Source: Sanderia malayensis (taxonomy: Eukaryota; Cnidaria; Scyphozoa; Semaeostomeae; Pelagiidae). From it: a DNA stretch of 64,000 nt. The DNA lies in contig RQOL01000863.1 in assembly GCA_013076295.1 (NCBI GenBank), forward strand, positions 620,001-684,000, given 5' to 3'. Of the stretch, positions 1 to 12,400 are shown in pieces. The position numbers were made by a program, and so were the translations under genes. How positions within the stretch are numbered: position 1 is the stretch's first letter; every line of letters begins with the position of its first letter. The notes beneath the pieces are model-generated. The model ran no database searches, had not been told where the DNA came from, and saw nothing but the letters and a program-made list of their open reading frames with translations.

Positions 1-83
1 TCTTTCTTTCAACTTGAAGGTCTTCTTTGCTATACTTCCATTTTGTTTACTAGTCTGGAGAGATGATTTAGTCTCATACATGA

Positions 84-156
84 GCCCAGTTAGCTCAGTT
101 GGTAGAGCATCAGGTTTTTAACCTGAGGGTCGCGGGTTCAAGTCCCTCATTGGGCC
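84..156 (+). tRNA. tRNA-Lys (anticodon UUU)
   Basis: The 73-nt sequence folds as a standard cloverleaf. The acceptor 5' strand GCCCAGT pairs with ATTGGGC (one G-T pair). The D-arm contains TAGCTCAGTTGG (A box). The anticodon stem TCAGG/CCTGA closes the loop TTTTTAA with anticodon TTT, and the T-arm carries the B box GGTTCAAGTCC. No intron is present. A short T-run a few bases downstream could serve as a Pol III terminator. The gene lies on the same strand inside an intron of the SCYL2-like gene, about 250 bp before the first visible coding exon. Confidence 0.95.
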
Positions 157-254
157 TTATTCTATTCTTTTCTTTATTTGATAAACTTTCAGGTTTTTTA
201 GCTATACCTGCGTTGTGTATTTTTTTTGAAGAGATGACTTAGTCCCATGAAAGA

Positions 255-290
255 GCCCAGTTAGCTCATTTGGTACAGCTTTAGGTTTTC
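255..290 (+). pseudogene. truncated tRNA-Lys copy (5' half only)
   Basis: The sequence repeats the 5' half of the tRNA-Lys gene (GCCCAGTTAGCTCA, a degraded D-arm, then TTAGGTTTTC) and then diverges just where the anticodon would follow. The similarity also covers about 30 bases of 5' flank (AGATGACTTAGTCCCATGA here, AGATGATTTAGTCTCATACA at the intact gene). It is therefore a local DNA duplication rather than a retroposed tRNA. Without anticodon, T-arm or acceptor 3' strand it cannot be functional. Confidence 0.85.
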
Positions 291-412
291 TTTTTTGCCC
301 CTAACTTTTAAACCTTTTAAAAGTTAAATTCTATTTTGGAATTTGAAGTTATTTGTTAGTTTTTTGTTATTGTATTGCTATATTTTTTTAATGGTATTGT
401 TATGTTTTATAG

Positions 413-3400
413 AGATTCATTGGCATTTGCAACTGAGCCTGTATTTTCAAGTTTGGCCAACGCTCTTTGTAAATATGACCATTTACCAACAGCAGTGCAA
501 GATTCGCTAAAGGTAACATATTTTTCGATATATCTTTCACGTGATAATTCATTCTCTGTAAATCGCCGTTTTTCACTCTGATTGAACATTGTCATAGGCG
601 AGCAGTTTTTTACATGTCATCATGTAAAAGGCGCTTGAGGAAACTCAATGCTTCAATACCCATTTGATGTGTTGTTGTAGTAGTATCTCTTTTGTAGTAG
701 TAGCTTTTTGTAGTTGGCTTTTCTTTGACAATTTCGTTTTGTGTTTTGGTAGTCATATGTGTTTACTTTCAATCCTACTACAATACTGTGTTAGATTTGC
801 TTCGAAAATTTAAATTTTGTTATTTCTGCAAGTTTTGGAAATAAGCATGTTTTAAATCTGATTTTAAACTGGGCTTTAGGATCGAGGTTTGGTTTAAATA
901 GTGTAGTTTTGGAATATGTGTTTTTCTGAATTTTTCTTGTAGTATGAAGGTTGGATTTGAAATACTTTGCTCTAATTGTTAAAAGTCGTTATGCTCCATC
1001 GTCAGGGTCTCTTGGTTCAAATCCACACCTCATTCATGATAATCATTATTGGGTTTCTTGAAATATTTAATTAGAATTGTTTTCATTTTAGCAATATGAA
1101 TTATATGATGTTGAGAAGGTTTACGGCCTATTACAGGTAATATTTTCTCACACTTGATACTCTTGAACTTTTTAACTTTTTGTGATATATTGATCCCGAA
1201 ATCCTAATTTAAAATCTCAATTCAAATGGTAGTAAGAAAGTATTTTTGATCTAAAATCTTATCCATAATTTGATCTTGTATTTTCTAGTCGGTTGAATAA
1301 ACTGCAGTGTAGTGTGTTTTCTACAAATCACATACTTGGGCTATCATCTAAATGCTTAAATTGTGATATTTCTGATGAAGTTTTTTAAGAGGTTGTTAGT
1401 CGATTTTGATATGGATTTGTAAAGGACCCGTTGTTGTCGAAGTAGCCAACTTCTGAATTAGAGAAATTTAAGTTTTACAGCATTGGATTTGCATTTGTTA
1501 TTCTTGTTTTATCTTGTTTCACGTAGATAGCTGAAGGTTTGGCATTTTTACACAACGATGTTAGGTTAATAGAAGGCAATGTCACTCCCTGCAATATCGC
1601 CATAACTAAAGACGGACAATGGAAGCTGGCTGGGTTCAACTTTTCTCTGACTGTCGAGGTAAAAAAGGTTCTTGTTTTTTTTCTGGTTTGACTCTTGCTA
1701 AGCACTGACATTTCTGTTTTTTCCCTGTGGCAACGTTTTCTTGTGTAGTGTATTCTGGAATACAACAGTTTCAAGTTTTGAAGACTAATTCCGACCTAAT
1801 TTGAGTGTAATGTTTTCTGGGTTTGAATCTTTGAACAGCCAGCCTAGTTTAGTCTTCGTTAAATGCTCTTTTGAGGCATCAACCTCTGGCTAACAGTAGA
1901 ATGATTGCTGCAATATTCCATTTGGTTTTTAACGCTGTTGATATTATTTTGATTTCATGGTGCAGATGATTCCACAAATCTGAATGGGAATCAAAAGCCA
2001 ATTTTGTTATTTCGATGGCTTGCTAAACCATGGGTAAATCATAAATCATAGCTGCTGTTAAGCAGTTGGAGGAGTTTGGATGTCAGTTTGCTATACTGAT
2101 AGCCTTGTTTGTGCTGCTAAACTTCGATACGTCGAATACCATTGTGGAATTCCTCAATATTTTGAGCATCTTTCTCTGTCCCTTGATTCTGACATAGTGC
2201 CTCATCAGCATTGACAATCGATAACTCGAAGTATCGCTTGCTCGAATGCATTTTATATCCTATTTTGTGTTTTGAAGCGCAACTATTGATGTGTTTTATA
2301 TATTTATATCAATTTTAGTGCTGTCGTTAGAAATGTAAGTTTAACTGTATATATTGCAGGCTTATTTCAATCGATTTTTTATCATTTTGTTTCAATTCTG
2401 TTAACAGCAGCAAAGCTCGCAGAGGACGTTTGATTGGGAGACGCGACTGCCGGTGATTGCGAAGCCAGAATTGAACTATCTTGCACCTGAGTACGTTTTA
2501 TCAGCTTCAAGCACTTTTGCAAGTGACATGTATTCATTTGGATGCCTAATGAATGCTGTGTACAACAAGATGAAGACTCCCTTCGATGCTGGCAATAGCA
2601 TTACTTCCTATAAGAGGTGCATTGAACAGGTATAGAGCTGGTTTGTTGCGAATAGTTTTACAATTGACTCCTGTTACTCATCTTCAGGCTTTATAATAAG
2701 GAAATGGTCCTACTTAACGAGTGTCTTAATTCCCCAAATCTCCTATCATTGTGGGATATGCAATATGAGAATTGACAAGCTACATGCATATCCTACGTAC
2801 ATACTTATAACCTGCCTACATACATACATACATACATAAATACATGCATATATATACATACATACATACATACATACATACATGCATGCATACATACATA
2901 CATACATACATACATACATACATACATACATACATACATACATACATGCATTAATAACTACATACATTCACACACATATCGGGGTATCGGGCTACCTCTA
3001 TTGGCCTTTTACCGATTTATGATTTTGATGAAGTTACATGAAGAAAATCCATTTACTCGAAACGAAAGGGATGTGCAAAAAGCTTCGCCAAGCTTCATGA
3101 TCTTAAAGGGCATCGGCAAAACTGAAGACTGACTGATATAGGAGATTAATCATGTTTACACTATTTTTAATATTGCGAAAATAATGAAATTTCGAACAGT
3201 GAAAAGTGCTTCAGAAAATATTTATTTGCTTCCCACGTATTAGCTGTCACCAAACATGCCTGCAGGGGCTACTTTGAGGGTTTTGGCTCTTCACTGTATA
3301 TTCTTATGTCAATTATCTTTTAAGTAGCCTTATGGGTTATGCTCAACTTAACTGCTTCGCAATGCAATTCACCGCTGGCTTAACGTACTCCTTTAAATTG

Positions 3401-6400
3401 CTTCAATGAGGCCTAGTTTATACTGCGAATTATCACCGTAGCGAATTAAAATAATTGGAAGGAAAAAGTTTAAGTGTCTATTTAATGCGACTGAAAAACG
3501 CAGTATAAAAGCAAACACGAATTTGGGAATTAAATTCACCAACCCCTACCGCATTTTGAGCGAATTTAATAATTAAGTACGGGTTGGTTTTATACTGCGC
3601 ATTTGTGGTGCAGCGAATTAAACTGTAACGGGATTTTCCGGATGAATTTCCTGATGAATCCGGAATTTCATTTGAAGAGCATGCGCAGTGAGCATTGATC
3701 AAAGCATTGCAGCAAACAAGATGGCGGATTTCAGAAAGAGGTCTTTAGCTATGCACCAGAAAGAAGACGATGCAAGCATGTTTGGTGATGGCTGGTCGTA
3801 AAGCAGCCTGTTTAAAATCTTTTTTAAGCAGGCTCCTTAAAATCTTGTTTAAAATCTTTAAAACTGCCACTAGGGCCTAGGGGTAGGACAACCCGAAAAA
3901 GAAACGAGTTGGTCGTAAACAATGGTCGTAAAGCAGCCTGGCCTGATGAATGCATTGATGAGGTTGTTGACATCATTTGCGAAACCGATTATTATCAAAA
4001 AAAATTTGTTTTGTTTAAATGTTCTCATGCTCTCGCACATTTTCATAACAGTGCTTCGGGGCACCATTTTGGAAATGATATTCGATTTTCGCGCCAAATT
4101 CACCGCCGCGCTTTTTCTTCGACCCAGGACTCGAATTTAATTCGCTTCGGTGATAACACGCAGTATAAATCGCCTGCAAAATGCTCAATGAATTTTGTCG
4201 CACTAAAACCGAATTTAATTTAATTTAATTTGCTGCGGTGATAATTCGCAGTATAAACTAGGCCTGATGCAATTTATCTTCGGTCAAATGAAAAAGCTCT
4301 TTTACTGTAAATCTTCGAATTAGCCCCCTGGGGCTTATTTACTTTTGACATTTTCAGAGGGGGGTTTATTAACATTTTGTAGTCCTAGGGTGGGGGCTTA
4401 TTTGAGCGGGGGGCCAATTCGAGGATTTACGGTATAGATAAATATTTTATGCTTTCCTTTACATTTCATTAAAATGGATATCTCCAGGGTATTTACAATG
4501 TCATCTCTTGCGATGCTTATTTTTGTTTTGTGTTGTTTTCATTTGAAGTTTTGCCGCTTTGGGAGTGATCATTTGCAGAATGTTCCACTGGCTGTCAGAG
4601 ACCATGTCAGGATTCTTCTCAACATTGCACCAGACGTCAGACCTGATGCAAACCAAACTATCAAGGTACAATTTGCCCTATTTTTGATACTAATTACCTC
4701 GAGCAAATTCTTACTTTTTCCAGCTCTTGCCAAGAAATCCCCCGCAATAGCTACTTCGGTTCGAACTAAAATGTTCACTAGGTCTTCTCAATTTTCATTT
4801 GCACGTGGAGCTTGAGATGGCAAAGTTGAACATTTTATATTTAATGATGGCATATATTATATTTTCACTTTTATTTTTGGAATTCATTTAGTCATCTTTA
4901 TGTTCATCTTTTTGTTTTTTATTGATTACTATATCGGGCTATTTATTCCTGGCCTTTTATTTTTGATTTGTTTTGCGCTGGTTCATTGTATGTTTCTTGA
5001 TTTTTTTTATATTTTGATATCTATGCTTCTTCCGCTCATTTGCGAAGTCGTGATTTCATTCTCTTTCTTCCTTTAGCTCGGGAATTCTTTCAAGTATTTC
5101 AAACTTTATCTGTGGTCAACAACTAGCTTCTTTTACTTTTCTGCGTCATAGGAATATTGCATATGCTAATCGTATTTTAATTTATGTCTTTATTGTTTCA
5201 GCATGAATTTTTTGACGATGTAGCAGCTATGACGTTAAAATATTTGCATTCATTGGTGCAAAGAGATGATATGACCAAATCCCAATTTTTCAAAAATCTT
5301 CATCGAGTCATAAGTAAACTTCCAAAGGTAATTATTTTCAACTGTTTATGCTTTTTTGAGTATTTCTTATTCAAAATTTTTTTTTTTTAATCACAATTTG
5401 CGTCAGACACTTCCCGCCTTAAACAATATGTTAAGGATTTTTTCTATTTTTTCAAGCATTTTCTTTCTCCTTTATACATTACTCTTCAAGTACTGTCTTC
5501 TTCAATCACTATATTTTTAAACAATATTTTCCACACGTTCTCTCATCTAAAAGTACTGGAACAATCAACGTTATATTTTTAAGTTTTAAGTTTCTTAAGA
5601 TGCTCTTATGATTAGGAAACTTAAGTTGGCATATTGTGACCTTCGTAAATTTGCGAATCTTAGATTTTATTTAACCCTTGACGTTATCCAACTGGTTTTA
5701 GAATCCCCACACAGCAGAACTCTGAAATCTTAAAGCCGATAAAGATGCCTCTGTGCAAAAAGGGAGAGAATATCTTTCGACGTTAGCTGCAATCACCATT
5801 TGTATTTCTACAGGCTTCTTCAACGACTTCTCTGCACAAACTTAACCCCAAGGATTTGATTGAGTTTTACTGTAAATGATCTGTTAACCTCTCTCGGGGC
5901 AGTAAAACTTAATTAATTTTGGCAAGATCGTCGCAACAATTTTGATATTAGGGGCTGTGAGAGAATGCCAGTGTTGGGGGTGTGCCTCCGGGGGGCTGGA
6001 AACCACGCCCTTTTTATTTCTGAAAAACTTGTATTTAATGAGTAAACAAATTATGATGTTTTGATGCCTATTGAGAAAAGCTAGAAGTGGTGGTTAATAG
6101 AAACAAATGTTTGCAAATTAATGGGGGCTGCGGTGCTCCCCAGCCCCCCAACTCCGACTGGCCTTTTTTGAGATATCTCAATCTAGATTTGCGTAAAGTA
6201 AAAATCAATTGGTTTGATCTGATACTGAGTAACAAAAGTGATCCACTGATTTATGATCTATTGTTTTTGATTGGAACATAATATACCAATTGTCAAGCTC
6301 CTGCTATTGATATTCATAAGTCGATAATTACATTTATTGCATTGTCACTTTGCGTCTTCAACCGTCTCTTCATTTATTTACTTTGAATTACCTTAGTATG

Positions 6401-9400
6401 TCATGTCATTGTATTTGACTTGATTCAAGAGTGTATTTCTTCTTTAATGTGCCTTGATTTTCCTTGCCCTGTTTTATTTTGCAGCCCTTCAAATGTAAAA
6501 TGCGTTGGAATTATAATATCGAGGGTGTAGTGATGACGTGTAAGAACACAGGGACACACGGGGTAATGGGTAGAATATGGAATGCTTTTCACCAAGCGGT
6601 CTGGCCTTCAAATCTGAATATTTAGTTTATGTTTTGATTACAAAGTGTTTCACTTCACTTGCTCTTTCACGAAGTTTATAGAGGGTAGGGGTCTTGTTAA
6701 TTCCATCCTAATTTCTACCATCAATGAGTCAGATTGTGTAAACAGAGCGTTCCTTTAACTCACGCTTTGTTACAACATAATTCGTTTGTGCATTTCAAAC
6801 TGACCATGTTGGTACCAGACAGAAGTTCCAGCTTTGTTTTCTTGTCAGAGAGCCACACATTAATTGTCTCGTCTAAAAGTTGTCCGCGTCATTCAAAGCA
6901 CGACGGTGTGAATGCATTTTGCACTTAAAATAATCGAATACGATCTTGTGATAATCTTGGAACTTAACTTTGAGGTCGCAGCACTTATGTTGTAATCTCC
7001 AAAGGAAGCAGTGTATAGACTGACTGAAGTTTCAAAATTATCAGACGTGCCTCTAAAACTGAGGAGTGATTTACTGCATTCTCTGGTCATTATGTTTTAT
7101 TTATGATTAAGTATGCACCATCAAAGGTTATGAACGTCTCAAGCAATGCCTCAAGCAATGCTTAAATTAGACTATTCTTTAAGTAGTTCTTTTATAAAAA
7201 AATTTTTATTTTTACCTTGCTATACTGAAGTTTTTCTAGAAAGGAGAACTGGTGAGGCTCTTTTTTGACACGTTTTTTGTTTGTTAAAAAAGAGAAACTT
7301 AGATCAGCATTTGGTAACGTTTATAAATTTGACATGACAATTTTTGTGTTTTTGTAGCATAAGTTACTTAATTGCTTTTATATTTTTGTGATCTAAAATT
7401 ACTTTCTTCTTTAAAAGTTGATTATTTTTAAATGGATATAAACTCGGATCGTCTCAAAAACCCCACCAGCTGAAAATAAAAATTCCAAACAAAAGCTAAC
7501 AAAATCTTTAAAATGGATTTACAGTTTCTTGATTTATTTCAAGCCTTAATGCTGGTGTTTCTTCAATTTTTGGCCATCCTGGCTTTAGTTTCTAACAAGT
7601 CAGTGTCTTATAATAAATTGTGTAATTCACAAAGTATGTCAGAATTGTGATAATTTGTTGTCTTCTTCAATAGAGAGTCGTTCATCAGAGAATCATCCCG
7701 CATCTGTTCTTGGAGTTCCCAAATCATGCAATGATTCCTTTTGTTTTGCCGAATGTGTTTCTGGTTGCTGAGAAGTGTACCGACCAAGAGTACAGAGAAT
7801 TAATTCTTCCCGAACTGAAAAAGATTTTCACCGTCCAAGAACCAGTGCAGGTATAATACGTTAAAGTATTGTGTATTCTGCTCTGCTTCATTTGGAGTAT
7901 CTTGCTGTCTCTTAGCTTGAACCGCTGCAGATGTGTAGAAAGCATTTTTATTAGTGAGTTTGAATCTGACTGTAGTTGAGTACTTGTTTGACTTTGATTC
8001 GGTTTGTATGGCTACTCAACCGTCTTACCGTATTTCCTCTAATAAGCGCACGGGCGCTTATTAAATATTTTTAAAAATTGGGTAGGCGCTTATTAGAGGA
8101 GGGTGCTTAAAAGAGGGTGGGCGCCATTTAGAGGAAATGCGGTATATCCGAACAACGTCACGCAGGAATTCAGTTTTTCATGAACTACGAAACCTCGTCT
8201 TCTTTAACATTTGTCTCCATAATTTAATCTAACATCATTCCTTATGAAGTTTTTTTCAACTTTTTATCAGAAGAAAATGCATGCTTATAATTTGTTAATA
8301 TGTCTGCCCACCCTGTTTCCCTCGAGTGCTTAACCAGCAAGGCTCAAGTGGACGAGCGTCTATTTTTAGTTATGAATCTCTTTTTCTTCACGTTAACTAT
8401 ATATTTTTGTGTTGTCTTTTTTGTTAGTCGTATTCAATATATCCGTATGTACTCATTATCCTTAAATAATTTTTAAGACGTTTCATAATTTACATGATCG
8501 ATAACGATTGTGGAGTTTTATCGATTAGTTATTTGAAAAGTTTATCTTCATTTTTAAGGTGCTGTTGATATTTATGCAAAGGATGGAATTGTTACTGAAG
8601 AAAACACCGGCTGATGACGTAAAGAGCTACGTTTTGCCAATGGTCTTCAGGGCATTAGAATCACCATCAGTTGCAATTGAGGTAACGTACATATCACTCT
8701 GATCAACCCTCATTTAATGTCTTTTATAGCAGCGAGATTGAGTCGTGAAACGTTACGTTCATGTTGCTTAAGATGATGTACGTGTTGCATTGAAATTCGT
8801 GCATGCAATATTGGGCAATATGAAATGTGGCATCTAATGCTGTGAAATGAAATATTGTTGGTATAGCATGAAATTCTGTTCGATTTACAAGATGAGCTCA
8901 TTAATATGTTGCATGCGTGTGTACGTTTTACGTGCAATGTTTATACGAAATGATGTGTATTGCATAGTTTAGATTGTATTTGAGTCTCAGGTCTCAGAAT
9001 GTATGCAACTTATTGATCTTTGCTTTCCTTTTTCAGGAATTGGTATTGAGTATTATTCCAGACTTTGCACACATGATTGATTATTCTTCATTGAAAAATG
9101 CAATCGTACCGAGGATCAAGAATTTGATTCTGAAGACGTCAGCACTTTCCGTAAGTAAAGAGAAACATTGAACATTATAATTAAAATGAACCTCTACGTC
9201 TACCTCCTAAAAGTCGATCTCAACTCCAACCTCAAGCCATTTTAATTTTTGCTTGCGCTATGTATGCCTCAATTTTGAGCCTCGATAACTTGAATCTTTG
9301 ATAAAACTTCACCAAGTTTGCATTTCCGCTTTCTGTTTAACTTCTGTCCAACCAATGTTCAACTGTTACAACTGCACTTACAGTTGGTCTTCGCACTTAC

Positions 9401-12400
9401 AATTTCCATTATCATGATCTAATTCTTTTCAGTGTCTTTTGAGTATGTTTCGCATCCGTTATCTTGATCGATATTTCCCCTCGAGGTTAGATAGCGGGTG
9501 CTAGATATAGTAGCATATTGATTGGCTCTATTAGATAGAATATTGCCTTACTATTTGCCCGAGTTGGATGTTACCATTGACTGTTCATATATCAAAGTGC
9601 GTACTTATTTTATTGGTGTTGAATTAATGCCTGACGTACTTTATTTGTTTAGGTTCGAGTAAATGCTTTGGTCTGTATTGGCAAGATTATGGAATATCTT
9701 GATAAGTTCATGATGGTTGATGATATTTTTCCAATATTTCCGCAAATTCCGTCAAAAGAACCAGCCGTTCTTATGGCAATACTTGGTAAGAAGTTCATAG
9801 GAATAGATTTAACATTCCCTATTTCGAATTGTCTTTTGTTTGAGCGAATTACTAATTATTAAAACCAACAGGAATCTATAAGAAGACAATCACTCATAAA
9901 AAAATGAACATCGAAAAGGACTACTTAGCCACGAAAGCAATTCCATTCCTGCTGCCAATTGCCATTGACCCAGGACTTAATTTGACACAAGTGAGAGCTT
10001 TATGTTGCAAACAACGTGATATGCTATGTGACCGATATAAACTATTTCGATTATTGCCGATTTGATTAAGTTCATCTGTAATATTTTTTCACGTGTTTAT
10101 TTTTAGTTCAATAATTTCATGTCTGTGATAAGGGAAATGTTGGATCGTGTTGATCAAGAACATCGGACTAAACTGGAACAGCTCAATCAAATGCAGGAGC
10201 AACAAAAGTGAGAAAATATTATTGCCGTTCTTTATACCATTGTTTTTCAACTTCAATTACATATGCATTGAAACTCTTGGAAGAAAGAACCTTTTTGATG
10301 TAAAAAGGTTTTCGTCTATAGTCTCGTAATCTAAGGCTAAGCGAGTTAAGGTCAAGTTGATATCCTCCCGTGTAACAGACAAGAGTTCCAGTTTTGTCGC
10401 AACGTAGGCAACTTGCTGCAGTGCTTCAAGTTAACGGCTACTTTCATACATGCTTCCAAGTGCAATAAGTAATTTCTTGACTTATTATTAGAGTCTGCAC
10501 ATGTTACTTGGCATTTCGATAATCATAGACTCTTTCAGAAATGTTTATCGCATTTTTGTATTTCGTTATACATTCTCAAGCATGATAAGTAATGTTTTGC
10601 ATGATTTATTGTAATATTTATATCAATCAGTTTTCATCTGGAATTAATATTATAATTTTGAAAGATTTTTGTATCTGGTATAATAAGTTGTAGTTTTGTT
10701 TTTGCTGTTTCAGGTCAGCCCTTGAAATTTCAAAGACAGTCGATGAATCAAATGATATAAAGGAAATGATGGCAAAAGTCGATAAACTCGTTCTGGGAAG
10801 CCCGGATAAATGTAATTATAGAATTGGTTCTACCACTCACAGCCTTTTCATTTATCTACTTTTGTAAGCTATTAGGCTTGCAAAAGTATTAGAAGACCAT
10901 TTTCAAATTTTTCGACATCACCATTTTTCAAATCTTTTCCACATCTGCCGGGATGCCCCACCGTCTAATGTTTGTAGTTTATGGGATGGGAGACATGTTT
11001 TTGCTGAATACCAGTTATCTAACCATGCAGTTGTATTTATAGCATATTACAGTTTCGAGCTACAGTATCTTGTATTGCTAATTGTTAAAAAATTATTACC
11101 TTCAGTAACAATTACCTTTTTTCCATTTCAGCTGTCAATTCTACAGGCTTCTCGGAGGTATGTTGCCAAAAGTGGCTCGAGTTATACTTACTCTCACTTA
11201 TAATAAGCAAATTATTAACTCATTGTCTACTATTTCATTGTCTACATTAGCTATCAGGTATATAATGCCGATGACTCTTTAACACTTGATGACTCGAGCA
11301 CTTGCTTATATCGAGCCCTTGGCGGCTCGAGTTAGTTTTGAGTGGGATTGAGTATGAAATTTTTGTTGTTTCAGTTTTCAAAAATATTTGGTATTGTTGA
11401 TGAAAGTGTGTCAAGTGGTCGTTCACAGCAGCGAAAGCCAGATCTGATGGCCCATCACTCAGATAGTCAAAAGACGACAGCGTCGACTACCAGAGATCTT
11501 ACGCAAAAACTGCCAACCGAAAAACCGTATTCTTCATCTACAATACAGAGCAGACAAACACTTGGTTCCGCAAGCAATAGTACTTACAAGCCCCCAGCGA
11601 TTCAACAAGGCAACAATTTTACGCATCAGAGCTCGTACTCAAGCAATGGCTCAGCAAGCACTACTGCTGCAAGCAATAGAGACAACCAAGCATCGTCACA
11701 ATTTCATGGGAATCATCTTCAAGGAAATCCTAATTGGGGGAATCCTTCGCGTGAGACGAATACGATTGGCAGTGTTCCTCGATCAACGCAGAACAGCTCG
11801 CGTATGAGATCTGTTGGGCCTGCTTCCAGCAGACCATCGCAGTCTTTGATGGATTCAATGATGATGAAAAACGCAAGCTTGGCGCCAGTAGGAGGTACAC
11901 AATTATTGGTATTTTCGTCATTGCAGTTATCGGGAGTATACTGACGTAAGCAGATATCATATGCAGATGAATTAACAGCCAATGCTTTATAACCCAAACT
12001 TAAGGGGGCATCCTTACAACAGATTCTAGGGACCTTTAGATCGAGTACGAAAACGAAAACGAAGACTAAATTCGAGATTACAAGGCACCGAGGAACTTCG
12101 TACTCGTTCTAGTAGAAGTTTCGTTTGTTTAGATGGCCTAACTAATGTTTTCTACGGTAGTCCAAGCCTGTCCTCTTTGTTTTGAAAAAGGTTTATGACG
12201 AAATGGTTCAACATCGTCTCTATAGTTAAGAGCCTCATTGCAACAAACACTTTCCCATACAACTGTTAACTATTAACGCTATTCCATTTCAGTTACCTCA
12301 TCCACTATGAGCGTGACTGGGTCGATTATGAATACGGCTTTTTCAAATGCAAGTACGAACAGCATTCGAGACACTTCCAATGTTACACAACAAACTCCAT

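Noticed and set aside
2746..2967. Minus-strand frame of repeated Met-Tyr-Val-Cys
   Set aside because: It is a translation of the TACA microsatellite.
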